A stretch of 64,000 bases of DNA from Sedimentibacter acidaminivorans (GCF_017873955.1 NZ_JAGGKS010000001.1:1-64000), one strand, 5' to 3'. Shown: positions 17,460 through 25,848, numbered from the stretch's first letter. A program made the numbers and translations. The notes: generated by a model from the sequence alone, not told the origin.

Positions 17460-17488
17460 TTGAACAAAAATTTTATACATGTTATAAT
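17460..17488 (+). promoter_or_regulatory. murC promoter
   Basis: TTGAAC (17460-17465), 17 bases, TATAAT (17483-17488), about 125 bases upstream of the murC start, leaving a long AT-rich leader. Confidence 0.65.
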
Positions 17489-17613
17489 ATTGCAAGAATT
17501 TTTAAATTATTGCTAATTATTCAATAAAAGCTGTATTATTAATATATAGAAATGAATAATATTAATAATACATTATAGTTTTGTTTTAAAAAATATTCGA
17601 GGAGATAATTTAT

Positions 17614-18972
17614 ATGAAAAATAATTTTAATAATATATATTTTATAGGCATTGGTGGAATAAGCATGAGCGGCTTAGCTGAATTAATGCTAGATGAAGGT
17701 TTATTCGTAGCTGGTTCTGATAAAAACGACTCACATATTGTTAAAAAACTTGCTAAAATGGGAGCAAAAATCCATTTAAATCATAATTCAGATCATATTA
17801 CGGATGATATTGACCTGGTTGTTTATACATCTGCTATTTCTAATGATAATCCAGAATTGTTGAGAGCGTTGCAACTAAACTTAGCAATTATGGATAGAGC
17901 TGAATTTTTAGGATATGTAATGAAAAATTATCATAATTCTATTTGCGTTTCAGGTACTCATGGAAAAACAACTACTACTGGTATGTTATCATCAATACTT
18001 ATTGAAACTGATTTAGAGCCTACAATTTTTTTAGGTGGAGAAATGGATTCAATTGGGGGTAACATAAAACATGGTTCAAATAATTTATTGCTAACTGAAG
18101 CATGCGAATATAAAAGAAATTTTCTAAAGTTTAACCCCACAATGGAATTAATACTAAATATCGATGTAGATCATCTTGACTATTATAAAGATTTACAGGA
18201 TATAAAAAATGCCTTCTTAGAATATGCAAATAAGCTTCCGAAAAGTGGTGTTTTAATAGCTAATGTTGAAAACGAGAATCTTTTTAAAGATTTAAAATGT
18301 AATGTAGCAACATTTGGCAAGGAAAACAATGCAGATTTCTATGCAACAAACATAAAATATTTACCAACTCCTTCATATATGCTTATGAATAAGGGAAATA
18401 AACTTGTAGAAATAAATCTTCAAGTTTTTGGTGAACACAATATATTAAATTCAATTGCAGCTTCTGCAGCATGTGTAATGTTAGGAATAAGCGTAGAAAG
18501 CATAAAAAAAGGATTAGAAAATTTCAAAGGAACCCATAGAAGATATGAGTTCAAAGGTTTCTATAAGAATGCAGTAATAATTGACGACTATGCTCATCAT
18601 CCAACAGAAATGAAAACAACCCTTCTCACAGCAAAAACTTATTCTCAAGGCAGAGTAATAACTATTTTTCAACCCCATACCTATTCAAGAACCATAGCAC
18701 TGCTTGATGAATTTGCAGAAGCGTTGAAACTATCAGATGAAACTATACTACTTGATATCTATGCCGCTAGAGAAACTGATACTAGAGCTGTACATTCAAA
18801 AGATTTAGCAAATAAAATTAAAGAAGTAGGCGGAAATGTTATATATGCAAAAAGTTTCGAAGATGCCACTAACATATTAAATGATATGATAAGCAATGGT
18901 GACACAGTTATAACAATGGGTGCAGGAAATGTAAATACTATAGCAGAACATTTAATAGTAACTGAACAATAA
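17614..18972 (+). CDS. murC: UDP-N-acetylmuramate--L-alanine ligase
   Basis: A 452-residue Mur ligase. N-terminal UDP-binding domain FIGIGGISMSGLAELM; ATP-binding loop SGTHGKTTTTGML near residue 112; central EACEYKRNFL and the MurC-type IDDYAHHPTE in the C-terminal half. It adds L-alanine to UDP-MurNAc, the first stem-peptide residue, using ATP in the cytoplasm. It stands apart from the main dcw cluster, as in many Firmicutes. GAGGAG lies before the ATG. A terminator whose stem overlaps the stop codon follows. Confidence 0.97.
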   Translation: MKNNFNNIYFIGIGGISMSGLAELMLDEGLFVAGSDKNDSHIVKKLAKMGAKIHLNHNSDHITDDIDLVVYTSAISNDNPELLRALQLNLAIMDRAEFLGYVMKNYHNSICVSGTHGKTTTTGMLSSILIETDLEPTIFLGGEMDSIGGNIKHGSNNLLLTEACEYKRNFLKFNPTMELILNIDVDHLDYYKDLQDIKNAFLEYANKLPKSGVLIANVENENLFKDLKCNVATFGKENNADFYATNIKYLPTPSYMLMNKGNKLVEINLQVFGEHNILNSIAASAACVMLGISVESIKKGLENFKGTHRRYEFKGFYKNAVIIDDYAHHPTEMKTTLLTAKTYSQGRVITIFQPHTYSRTIALLDEFAEALKLSDETILLDIYAARETDTRAVHSKDLANKIKEVGGNVIYAKSFEDATNILNDMISNGDTVITMGAGNVNTIAEHLIVTEQ

Positions 18973-19012
18973 GATAACAAAGGGACATATAATGTCCCTT
19001 TGTTATCTTATT
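18971..19012. terminator. Bidirectional terminator between murC and ispA
   Basis: AAGATAACAAAGGGACAT (18971-18988) pairs perfectly over 18 bases with ATGTCCCTTTGTTATCTT (18992-19009) around ATA. The stem begins inside the murC stop codon and ends three bases before the convergent ispA stop. Confidence 0.9.
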
Positions 19013-19902
19013 TAGTGGTCCCTATTAGTTAAATATTTTGCTAATTCTATCAGTTTTTTTGCTTTTTCTCCAAATATTTGTAGACTATCTATTGCTTCTT
19101 GTGTAAACTTATTTACATCTTTTCTTGCCTTTTCAATTTCTACAAATGATAAATATGTCACCTTATCATTTGCTATATCGCTACCAATTGGCTTCCCAAT
19201 TTTATCTTGTGTACCTTCAACATCTAATATATCATCTTCAATTTGAAATGCTATACCAATTTTCTCAGCGTATATCTCCAAAGCTTCAATTTCTCTTTCA
19301 GTTGCTCCACCTAAAACAGCACCTGCTAATACACTGCTTTTTATAATCGCACCTGTTTTGAGATAATACATATACTTTAATTCATCAACAGTTTTTATTT
19401 TTTCATTTCCATAAATATCAACTACTTGCCCGCCTATCATTCCATCTGCCCCTGATGACGTGCCTATAACAGAAAGTGCTTCAACTGCTTTCTTTGCATC
19501 TAAATTGTGCTTAATAATTGATTCCAATCCGATTTCAAAAGCTTTATTTAAAAGTGCATCACCAGCTAATATAGCAGTTGCTTCATCGTACATTTTATGG
19601 TTTGAAAGTCTACCCCTTCTATAATCATCATTATCCATAGCTGGCAAATCATCGTGTATTAGCGAATAAGTATGTATCATTTCCATAGCACAAGCAAAGG
19701 GAAGAATTGTTTCATCATTATCTTCAAAAATTTCATAGGTACCTAGCATAAGAATCGGTCTTAATCTTTTCCCTCCAGACATTAAACTATAAATCATTGA
19801 TTCATAAATTAATTTTTGAGGATTATCTTTTAATTCTATAATATCCTTTAAACATTCATCAACTCGACTAACTTTTTCGTTCATCCATTTATTAAATTCC
19901 AT
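19012..19902 (-). CDS. ispA: Polyprenyl synthetase, farnesyl/geranyl diphosphate synthase type
   Basis: A 296-residue trans-isoprenyl diphosphate synthase. GGKRLRPIL, the first Asp-rich motif HDDLPAMDNDDYRRG (with the two-residue insert typical of bacterial FPP synthases) and the second QIEDDILDVEG are present. It condenses IPP with DMAPP and GPP to make FPP, the precursor of undecaprenyl diphosphate and quinones. The length fits IspA rather than longer heptaprenyl synthases. No xseA/xseB or dxs neighbours are seen; it is monocistronic here. Chain length cannot be fixed from sequence alone. Confidence 0.92.
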   Translation of the reverse strand: MEFNKWMNEKVSRVDECLKDIIELKDNPQKLIYESMIYSLMSGGKRLRPILMLGTYEIFEDNDETILPFACAMEMIHTYSLIHDDLPAMDNDDYRRGRLSNHKMYDEATAILAGDALLNKAFEIGLESIIKHNLDAKKAVEALSVIGTSSGADGMIGGQVVDIYGNEKIKTVDELKYMYYLKTGAIIKSSVLAGAVLGGATEREIEALEIYAEKIGIAFQIEDDILDVEGTQDKIGKPIGSDIANDKVTYLSFVEIEKARKDVNKFTQEAIDSLQIFGEKAKKLIELAKYLTNRDH

Positions 19903-20027
19903 TTATTATCAACCTCATTTATTAAAAATATCTCTAACTTTAATACAAGTCCAAACCTTCAATAATTTTTAATATTATAACACACATAGTTATAACTGTA
20001 AATGTGATAAATAAATTAAAAATGTAT

Positions 20028-20057
20028 AAAAAAAAACAGGAGTTTTCCTGTTTTTTT
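20028..20057 (-). terminator. Terminator of the first cold-shock gene
   Basis: ACAGGA (20036-20041) pairs with TCCTGT (20046-20051), flanked by A-runs and T-runs that extend the stem. Located 39 bases after the stop at 20096. Confidence 0.75.
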
Positions 20058-20095
20058 CGCTCATACTCTATACTATATTAATTATTTCTAATTAA

Positions 20096-20296
20096 TTATA
20101 TTCTAGTTACGTTAGCTGCTTGGTCGCCTCTGTTGCCTTGTGTAATTTCAAAGCTTACCGCTTGACCTTCTTCTAATGATTTAAATCCATCTCCTTGGAT
20201 AGCTGAGAAATGTACAAATACATCATCTCCGTCTTCTCTAGAAATAAATCCAAATCCTTTTTCTGCGTTGAACCATTTAACTGTACCTTTATTCAT
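20096..20296 (-). CDS. Cold-shock protein (CspA family), copy 1
   Basis: A 66-residue cold-shock domain protein beginning [21 protein letters not shown]-1 (KGFGFI) and RNP-2 (VFVHF) are intact. It binds single-stranded RNA and DNA and melts mRNA structure at low temperature. A longer in-frame start exists, but AGGAGGT five bases before ATG 20296 decides the start. The protein differs from the second copy at 20612 by a single residue near the end (VTRI against VSRI). Confidence 0.97.
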   Translation of the reverse strand: MNKGTVKWFNAEKGFGFISREDGDDVFVHFSAIQGDGFKSLEEGQAVSFEITQGNRGDQAANVTRI

Positions 20297-20436
20297 GGGG
20301 TACCTCCTGATTTTTATTTTTTTATACTCCATTGTAAATAAAAATTCACATATTTTTACAAATCATATATATACAAACAATATATATAATCTCTAAAAAC
20401 ATGTGAAATCTATAAATACATCTGTAATACATTTAT
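20297..20436 (-). promoter_or_regulatory. Long conserved 5' leader of cold-shock gene copy 1
   Basis: The untranslated leader between the promoter and the start codon is about 130 bases. Most of it is the same as the leader of copy 2, notably the segments around CTCTAAAAACATGTGAAATC and TTCACATATTTTTACAAAT on the plus strand. TTCACAT and ATGTGAA within it can pair. Long structured leaders act as temperature sensors in E. coli cspA; this role here is inferred. Confidence 0.55.
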
Positions 20437-20465
20437 ATAATACCACAGATATTTGCATTTGTCAA
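20437..20465 (-). promoter_or_regulatory. Promoter of cold-shock gene copy 1
   Basis: On the minus strand TTGACA (20465-20460), 17 bases, TATTAT (20442-20437). The spacer differs from that of copy 2, while sequence from the -10 box downstream is nearly identical. Confidence 0.75.
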
Positions 20466-20555
20466 ATAGTTTTTTATATTTTTTTTAAATTTTAATGTGC
20501 TCAAGGCTTACTGTTTTCAACATATAAAATACATTTCATCACTTATAATATTTAC

Positions 20556-20592
20556 ATTTAAAAAAGACAATTCTTATAAAGAATTGTCTTGA
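20556..20592 (-). terminator. Terminator of the second cold-shock gene
   Basis: AAGACAATTCTT (20564-20575) pairs with AAGAATTGTCTT (20579-20590); on the minus strand the stem is followed by TTTTTT. Confidence 0.85.
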
Positions 20593-20611
20593 ATTTGCTT
20601 AATTATTTCAA

Positions 20612-20812
20612 TTATATTCTTGAAACGTTAGCTGCTTGGTCGCCTCTGTTGCCTTGTGTAATTTCAAAGCTTACTGCTTGACCTTCTTCTAATGATTTAA
20701 ATCCATCTCCTTGGATAGCTGAGAAATGTACAAATACATCATCTCCGTCTTCTCTAGAAATAAATCCAAATCCTTTTTCTGCGTTAAACCATTTAACTGT
20801 ACCTTTATTCAT
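20612..20812 (-). CDS. Cold-shock protein (CspA family), copy 2
   Basis: A 66-residue cold-shock domain protein, identical to copy 1 except for one Thr-to-Ser change three residues from the end. The RNA-binding motifs KGFGFI and VFVHF are intact. The coding DNA of the two copies differs at only a few third positions, and the same AGGAGGT ribosome site lies before the ATG at 20812. Each copy has its own promoter and terminator, so this is a recent tandem duplication of the whole transcription unit. Confidence 0.97.
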   Translation of the reverse strand: MNKGTVKWFNAEKGFGFISREDGDDVFVHFSAIQGDGFKSLEEGQAVSFEITQGNRGDQAANVSRI

Positions 20813-20952
20813 GGGGTACCTCCTAATTTTTATTTTTTTATACTCCATTGTAAATAAAAATTCACATATTTTTACAAATTACATATACACTTAACATATA
20901 TATAATCTCTAAAAACATGTGAAATCTATAAATACATCTGTAATACATTTAT
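20813..20952 (-). promoter_or_regulatory. Long conserved 5' leader of cold-shock gene copy 2
   Basis: About 130 bases of untranslated leader, nearly the same as that of copy 1 except for a short divergent block around 20878-20897. The retained identity, compared with the diverged sequence upstream of the -10 box, may reflect selection on the RNA leader or simply a recent duplication. Confidence 0.55.
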
Positions 20953-20981
20953 ATAATAACATACTTTAATTTATCTGTCAA
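20953..20981 (-). promoter_or_regulatory. Promoter of cold-shock gene copy 2
   Basis: On the minus strand TTGACA (20981-20976), 17 bases, TATTAT (20958-20953). Confidence 0.75.
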
Positions 20982-21116
20982 TAGTTTTAATGAATTTTTG
21001 AAATTATTTTTTAAAAATTATTTTTGCTTATTTTTTTGTAACAATTCCATCATTATCAAATATTATATAGTGATATAAATAAATAAAATAAAAATATATT
21101 TTATGGAAGTGATTAA

Positions 21117-21425
21117 ATGAATGTATTAAAATTTAAATCTTTTGATGATGTTGAAGATCAATCGTATCCAAGGACAGACATAAACAAACATCCCATTTGG
21201 AGTTCTCCACAATTTACCGATAACTCTAATTATCTTCAAGAATACTTAAAATCAATGATAGGAAGACTTGTAAAGGTAGATTTTTTAATTGGTAACGACA
21301 ATCTAGTGTGTAAGGAGGGAATACTTAAGGAGATTGGTACAGATTACATAGTTCTCGAATTACTACAATCAAACGATTTGTTAGTAGGAGATTTATACTC
21401 TATAAGGTTTGTTCAAATAATTTAA
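21117..21425 (+). CDS. Hypothetical protein with Sm-like (YuzF/DUF2642-like) C-terminus
   Basis: A 102-residue protein. The first 45 residues are polar (VEDQSYPRTDINKHPIWSS). From about residue 46 (MIGRLVKVDFLIGNDNLVCKEG, then IGTDYIVLELLQSNDLLVGDLYSI) it has the alternating strands of small LSm-like DUF2642/YuzF proteins of spore formers. I recognise the pattern rather than a specific gene. GGAAGTGATT precedes the ATG as a fair ribosome site. It has its own terminator and faces the next gene. Function unknown; a sporulation role is only suggested by the family. Confidence 0.6.
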   Translation: MNVLKFKSFDDVEDQSYPRTDINKHPIWSSPQFTDNSNYLQEYLKSMIGRLVKVDFLIGNDNLVCKEGILKEIGTDYIVLELLQSNDLLVGDLYSIRFVQII

Positions 21426-21456
21426 AATGCAACGGGGACTGTCCCCGTTGCATTTG
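21426..21456. terminator. Bidirectional terminator
   Basis: ATGCAACGGGGAC pairs with GTCCCCGTTGCAT with almost no loop, directly after the stop at 21425 and just before the convergent stop at 21458. Confidence 0.8.
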
Positions 21457-21457
21457 C

Positions 21458-21721
21458 TTATGCTTCCCAATCAGAATCATATTTGCCAAATTCTCCAGCT
21501 AACAACTCATCTGTATAATCTAGTATAATATTCTTTACTATAGTGTCCATAGTTCCCATGTCATCATCTTCGCTAAGCTCAGATTCTTTTAATATATCTT
21601 TAAATATACTGTATGCCCTATTGTACGAAATATTCATTTTGGATAGTTCATTAAGCATTTCTGGTGTTATAGATTTTTCAAATTCATCAAAGCTCATATT
21701 TTGAGCATACTTCTTTAACAT
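21458..21721 (-). CDS. Hypothetical small acidic protein
   Basis: An 87-residue protein I do not recognise. It is predicted all-helical and acidic (SELSEDDDMGTMD in the middle, GKYDSDWEA at the end). There are no cysteine pairs, signal peptide or membrane segment. GAAGGTG lies upstream of the ATG. It follows the ABC-F gene on the same strand by 36 bases and ends in the bidirectional terminator, so it is probably the last gene of that transcript. Confidence 0.6.
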   Translation of the reverse strand: MLKKYAQNMSFDEFEKSITPEMLNELSKMNISYNRAYSIFKDILKESELSEDDDMGTMDTIVKNIILDYTDELLAGEFGKYDSDWEA

Positions 21722-21756
21722 AATTCACCTTCATTATTTATTTGTAATTATTATAT

Positions 21757-23340
21757 TTATTTTCTCTCTAAATATTCATCATATGTCATTGATCTATCAA
21801 ACATTCCATCTGGAGTAAGTTCAATTATCCTATTAGCTATAGTTTGTATAAATTGATGGTCGTGAGATGCAAATAATATAATTTGTTTAAAGTCAATTAG
21901 CCCATTATTTAGTGCTGTAATAGATTCAAGGTCTAAATGGTTTGTTGGTTGATCTAAAATCAACACATTTGATCCTGAAAGCATCATCCTAGAAAGCATG
22001 CATCTAACTTTTTCCCCACCTGATAATACATTCGCAGGTTTTAGTGCATCATCACCTGAAAATAACATACGTCCTAAAAACCCTCTTAAAAAGCTTTCAG
22101 ATTGATCTTCGGAATATTGTCTCAACCAACTAACAAGGTCTAACGCACATCCTTCAAAAAATTCTGTATTATCCTTAGGAAAGTAAGATTTAGATATTGT
22201 TTGACCCCATTTTATCGTTCCAGAATCTGGTTCAAGTTCTCCAACTAAAATTTTAAATAATGTTGTCTGTGCAAGTTCATTTTCTCCAACAAATGCTATT
22301 TTATCATCGCGATTTATTCTGAATGATATATCTTTTAAGATTTCTACACCATCCATAGTTTTAGAAAGTCCTTCAACAGTTAAAATCTCATTTCCAACTT
22401 CTCTATCAGGAGTAAAACCTACAAAAGGATATCTCCTTGATGATGATGGCATTTCATCCATTGTAAGTTGATCCAACAACTTTCTTCTAGATGTTGCTTG
22501 TTTAGCTTTTGATTTATTAGCAGAGAAACGCTGAATAAAACTTTGTAAATCTTTAATTTTATCTTCTCTTTTTTTGTTTTGGTCTTTCATAAGTCTTTGC
22601 ATCAACTGGCTTGATTCATACCAAAAATCATAGTTACCAACATACATCTTAATTTTTTTGAAATCTATATCTACTATATGAGTACAAACCGTATTTAAAA
22701 AGTGTCTATCATGAGATACAACTATTACTAAACCTTCAAAATCCATTAAGAAATCTTCTAACCATCTAACAGAATCAATATCTAAGTTGTTTGTTGGCTC
22801 ATCTAGAAGTATTATCCCTGGTTTTCCAAAAAGTGCTTGAGCAAGCATTACTTTTACTTTATCTCCACCGTTCAAATCTCTCATATAAGAATAATGCATA
22901 TCAGAACCGATTCCAAGTCCTTGCAATATTTGAGATATTTCAGTTTCAGCATCCCAACCATTCATTTCTGAAAATTCTCCTTCTAATTCAGATGCTCTAA
23001 CTCCATCTTCATCAGAAAAATCTTCTTTAGCATATAGTGCATCTTTTTCAGTCATTATTTCATAAAGTCTTTTATTACCCATAATTACAGTATTCATTAC
23101 AGTAAATTCATCATACTGAAAATGATCCTGCTTTAAAACTGACATTCTTATATTCGGAGGAATTGTTAATTCTCCTGATGTATAATCTATTTCACCAGAT
23201 AGTATTTTTAAGAAAGTTGATTTTCCTGCGCCGTTTGCTCCTATGACTCCATAGCAGTTTCCTGGCACAAACTTAAGATTTACATCATCAAATAGTTTGC
23301 TACCCCCAAATTGGAGGCTTAAATTAGTTACTGTTATCAT
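21757..23340 (-). CDS. ABC-F ATPase (YkpA/YbiT-like) with a degenerate second nucleotide site
   Basis: A 527-residue soluble protein with two ABC domains and no membrane segment, typical of ABC-F translation factors. Domain 1 has Walker A GANGAGKST, signature LNGGDKVKVMLA and Walker B LLDEPTNNLD. Domain 2 has GENELAQTT in the Walker A position (lysine replaced by Gln), signature LSGGEKVRCML and LDQPTNHLD (catalytic Glu replaced by Gln). The inter-domain linker is basic and helical. ABC-F proteins bind the ribosomal E site. The frame runs 45 codons further upstream, but AAGGAT before ATG 23340 and MITVTNLSLQFG, the family N-terminus, set the start. An upstream leader with hairpins may regulate it. 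Confidence 0.88.
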   Translation of the reverse strand: MITVTNLSLQFGGSKLFDDVNLKFVPGNCYGVIGANGAGKSTFLKILSGEIDYTSGELTIPPNIRMSVLKQDHFQYDEFTVMNTVIMGNKRLYEIMTEKDALYAKEDFSDEDGVRASELEGEFSEMNGWDAETEISQILQGLGIGSDMHYSYMRDLNGGDKVKVMLAQALFGKPGIILLDEPTNNLDIDSVRWLEDFLMDFEGLVIVVSHDRHFLNTVCTHIVDIDFKKIKMYVGNYDFWYESSQLMQRLMKDQNKKREDKIKDLQSFIQRFSANKSKAKQATSRRKLLDQLTMDEMPSSSRRYPFVGFTPDREVGNEILTVEGLSKTMDGVEILKDISFRINRDDKIAFVGENELAQTTLFKILVGELEPDSGTIKWGQTISKSYFPKDNTEFFEGCALDLVSWLRQYSEDQSESFLRGFLGRMLFSGDDALKPANVLSGGEKVRCMLSRMMLSGSNVLILDQPTNHLDLESITALNNGLIDFKQIILFASHDHQFIQTIANRIIELTPDGMFDRSMTYDEYLERK

Positions 23341-23396
23341 TTCTACATCCTTATCTTTTATTTGTATTACTATTTTTATTATAATTATATAATTTA

Positions 23397-23432
23397 TTCT
23401 AATATCAAATTTAAATAAATTTAATATTAGAA
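23397..23432 (-). promoter_or_regulatory. Leader hairpin and short upstream reading frame before the ABC-F gene
   Basis: On the minus strand TTCTAATATTAAATTT pairs over 16 bases (one G-T) with AAATTTGATATTAGAA around a four-base loop, 57 bases upstream of the ABC-F start. A six-codon reading frame, ATG at 23447 encoding MNENNF with its stop at 23427, ends inside the first arm. The arrangement resembles ribosome-controlled leaders of ABC-F resistance genes; no experimental support is available here. Confidence 0.4.
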
Positions 23433-23449
23433 ATTGTTCTCGTTCATTA

Positions 23450-23508
23450 CAAAAAGGATTTAGCGTGGTTCTCACACCAAACCCTATATGTTTAAAGTCA
23501 AAATCCTT
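23450..23508 (-). terminator. Probable ftsZ terminator
   Basis: On the minus strand AAGGATTT (23508-23501) pairs with AAATCCTT (23461-23454), enclosing a smaller TGGT/ACCA hairpin, and is followed by TTTTTG. It begins 30 bases beyond the ftsZ stop; read-through into the ABC-F leader is possible. Confidence 0.55.
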
Positions 23509-23537
23509 ATTATTGCTTATTAAAACAAAATAATGAA

Positions 23538-24641
23538 TTATCTTGGATTTTTATTTAAAAAATCAGGTATTTTAAAATCAAATGGGTTTTCCTTAGATTT
23601 TTCTTGACTCTTACTATCTTTATTTGAACTATCTTTTACATCAATTTTGCCCTTTGAAGCATCTACTTTTATGCTATCAGCTGCTTTGGCATCGGTAAAT
23701 CCTGTTGCAATTACAGTAATTTTAACAGCATCACCAACTGATTCATCAATATTAGCTCCGAAAATAATATTAGCTTCAGGGTCTGCCGCTTCCTCAATGA
23801 GTCTAGCTGCTTCATTTACTTCATGAATACCCATATTAATTCCACCTGTAATATTGAGAAGAACTCCTCTAGCTCCATTAATTGATGTTTCCAAAAGTGG
23901 ACTTTGTATAGCTTGTTTAACAGCATTCAGTGCTCTATTTTCACCACTTGCTTGTCCTATACCCATGTGTGCTATACCTTGTCCCGACATAATTGTCTCC
24001 ACATCAGCAAAGTCTAAATTCATTATAGCAGGTATCGCTATTAAATCTGAAATTCCTTGTATACCTTGTCTTAAAACATCATCAGCAAGTGAGAAAGCTT
24101 CAAGCATGGTAGTTTTTTTATCAGAAATTTCTAAAAGTTTATCATTTGGAATAACTACTAAGGTATCTATACTTTCTCTTAATTTTTTGAGTCCTAACTC
24201 AGCATTCTTCATTCGATTTCTTCCCTCAAACATAAAAGGCTTAGTCACGACTGCAACTGTAAGTATACCTTGAGATTTAGCAATATTGGCAATGTATGGA
24301 GCAGCACCTGTTCCAGTTCCACCACCCATTCCTGCAGTTATAAATACCATGTCTGCACCAGATACCAAATCTGCAATATCCGTTTTATTTTCTTCTGCTG
24401 CTTTTTCTCCAACTTCAGGTTTAGAACCAGCACCTAACCCACTTGTTAGTTTTTCACCTATTTGAAATTTTATTTCGGCTTTTGAAGAATGTAACGCTTG
24501 TTTATCAGTATTTACACTTATAAAAGTCACACCTCTTACGCCATCTTCTATCATTCTATTTACTGCGTTATTCCCCCCGCCACCAACACCTATGACTTTT
24601 ATATTTGCTAGTTTTTCTGATGGCTCTTCAAATTGAAACAT
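23538..24641 (-). CDS. ftsZ: Cell division protein FtsZ
   Basis: A 367-residue tubulin homolog. The GTP-binding loop [13 protein letters not shown] near residue 105, [12 protein letters not shown] near the N-terminus and the T7 loop [11 protein letters not shown] are intact. The C-terminal tail has a Ser/Lys-rich linker and ends [16 protein letters not shown], the conserved peptide that binds FtsA, SepF and other anchors. It polymerises with GTP at midcell to form the division ring. AGGAGG before ATG 24641 decides the start. It follows sbp and the DUF881 genes directly, without ftsA between them. Confidence 0.98.
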   Translation of the reverse strand: MFQFEEPSEKLANIKVIGVGGGGNNAVNRMIEDGVRGVTFISVNTDKQALHSSKAEIKFQIGEKLTSGLGAGSKPEVGEKAAEENKTDIADLVSGADMVFITAGMGGGTGTGAAPYIANIAKSQGILTVAVVTKPFMFEGRNRMKNAELGLKKLRESIDTLVVIPNDKLLEISDKKTTMLEAFSLADDVLRQGIQGISDLIAIPAIMNLDFADVETIMSGQGIAHMGIGQASGENRALNAVKQAIQSPLLETSINGARGVLLNITGGINMGIHEVNEAARLIEEAADPEANIIFGANIDESVGDAVKITVIATGFTDAKAADSIKVDASKGKIDVKDSSNKDSKSQEKSKENPFDFKIPDFLNKNPR

Positions 24642-24732
24642 ATATTGACCTCCTACACAAGAGAAATTTTTCATATTATAAAAAATATTATAGCATATAT
24701 TTTTACATTTTCATACATCTTTTTATTGCCAA

Positions 24733-25074
24733 TTACATAATATTATACTTTGTTATCACAAAGTCTAACATAATTTTAAAATTTTTATAAATATTATTAC
24801 CAAAAGCGAAAACTGCCGCTAAATAAATAGGAAGACCGAGACGTTCTCCTATATATCCTAGAAATAAAGCAAATACTAAATCTGATACTAGATATAATGC
24901 AGATTTAAATATTTTAATTTCACCTTTTAGATTTTCACATAATATATTAAATATTGTATTTATCATAGCTAATATAGTAAGAGAAATATATACTATATAT
25001 TCAGGATTATATGATACATTAAACTTCAACCCAACTACTACTCCTAATACTACACCCGCAATTACATAAAGCAA
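24733..25074 (-). CDS. sbp: Small basic protein Sbp (DUF1290)
   Basis: About 113 residues with three or four membrane helices; IGERLGLPIYLAAVFAFGNNIYKNFK is the conserved DUF1290 segment. Homologs (Sbp of B. subtilis) lie between ftsQ/divIB and ftsA/ftsZ in many Firmicutes, and their function is not known. The longest frame begins at a TTG (25083) touching the ribosome site, so the next TTG at 25074, nine bases after AAAGGGG, is the more likely start, giving MLYVIAGVVLGVVVGL as in relatives. It follows a DUF881 gene closely. Confidence 0.88.
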   Translation of the reverse strand: MLYVIAGVVLGVVVGLKFNVSYNPEYIVYISLTILAMINTIFNILCENLKGEIKIFKSALYLVSDLVFALFLGYIGERLGLPIYLAAVFAFGNNIYKNFKIMLDFVITKYNIM

Positions 25075-25089
25075 AAAAATCAACCCCTT

Positions 25090-25773
25090 TTAATTTATAA
25101 TTTCCGTATATTTTATTTCATGCTCATCACCATAAAATTTTGGCATGACTAAATCATAGCTCATCATTGTTGTCACTTCCATTCCCCACTGATTCTTCAA
25201 AACATAAGCATATGTTCCTTCATCATTAACTGCGCTATATAAAGCATCTTGGTCACCAATGGCTCTAATAACAAATGGCGATGGAACTCCTTCTCCATTT
25301 ATTTTCAAAATTGGGCCTGCACACACTACTTCTGATATATTAATAATTCTTTTTCCATTAACATCTATGGCTTCTGCACCAGCATTTTTTAAATCATTAA
25401 GTAAAACAGTTATATCAACATCATGTACTATTTTATCCATTATATCTATAGATTGGTCTTCACTTGTACTATCTGAAACCCTGAGCATAATACCTGGTCC
25501 CCTCACATCTGTAAATCCATTAAAAAATTTAAGTTCTTGTATTTCACTATTTATATTTATTATTTCATCTAAAAAATTGGAATTTACATCGCCTTGAAGT
25601 TTAGAATTTTCTTCTTCAATTGAAGCTCTTAAATTTTCAACTATCTCTCTCACATCATTTATGTTGCTTTCATATCTGTACAAATCTCTTAAATTATATA
25701 TGCTATTTTCATCAATATCTGCATATGCACCTTTAACAATAAAGATGGTTGAAATAAATACAATGAAAAACAT
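25090..25773 (-). CDS. DUF881 family protein (YlxW/YlxX-like), second of two
   Basis: A 227-residue protein of the DUF881 family: N-terminal hydrophobic helix, then a coiled coil (about 30-80) and the conserved globular part GFTDVRGPGIMLRVSD, LLNDLKNAGAEAIDVNGKRI and GEGVPSPFVIRAIGD. Members are extracytoplasmic and linked to cell division by gene position; the mechanism is unknown. The first ATG at 25773 lacks a ribosome site. GGAGGG lies upstream of an in-frame ATT at 25800, which would add KIKPSRIF before the membrane helix, so the true start may be that ATT. Confidence 0.88.
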   Translation of the reverse strand: MFFIVFISTIFIVKGAYADIDENSIYNLRDLYRYESNINDVREIVENLRASIEEENSKLQGDVNSNFLDEIININSEIQELKFFNGFTDVRGPGIMLRVSDSTSEDQSIDIMDKIVHDVDITVLLNDLKNAGAEAIDVNGKRIINISEVVCAGPILKINGEGVPSPFVIRAIGDQDALYSAVNDEGTYAYVLKNQWGMEVTTMMSYDLVMPKFYGDEHEIKYTEIIN

Positions 25774-25848
25774 AAAGATTCTAGATGGTTTAATTTTAAT
25801 TGTTACTCCCTCCCTTTGAACAATTGATTATTTTCTAATTATCAATTA

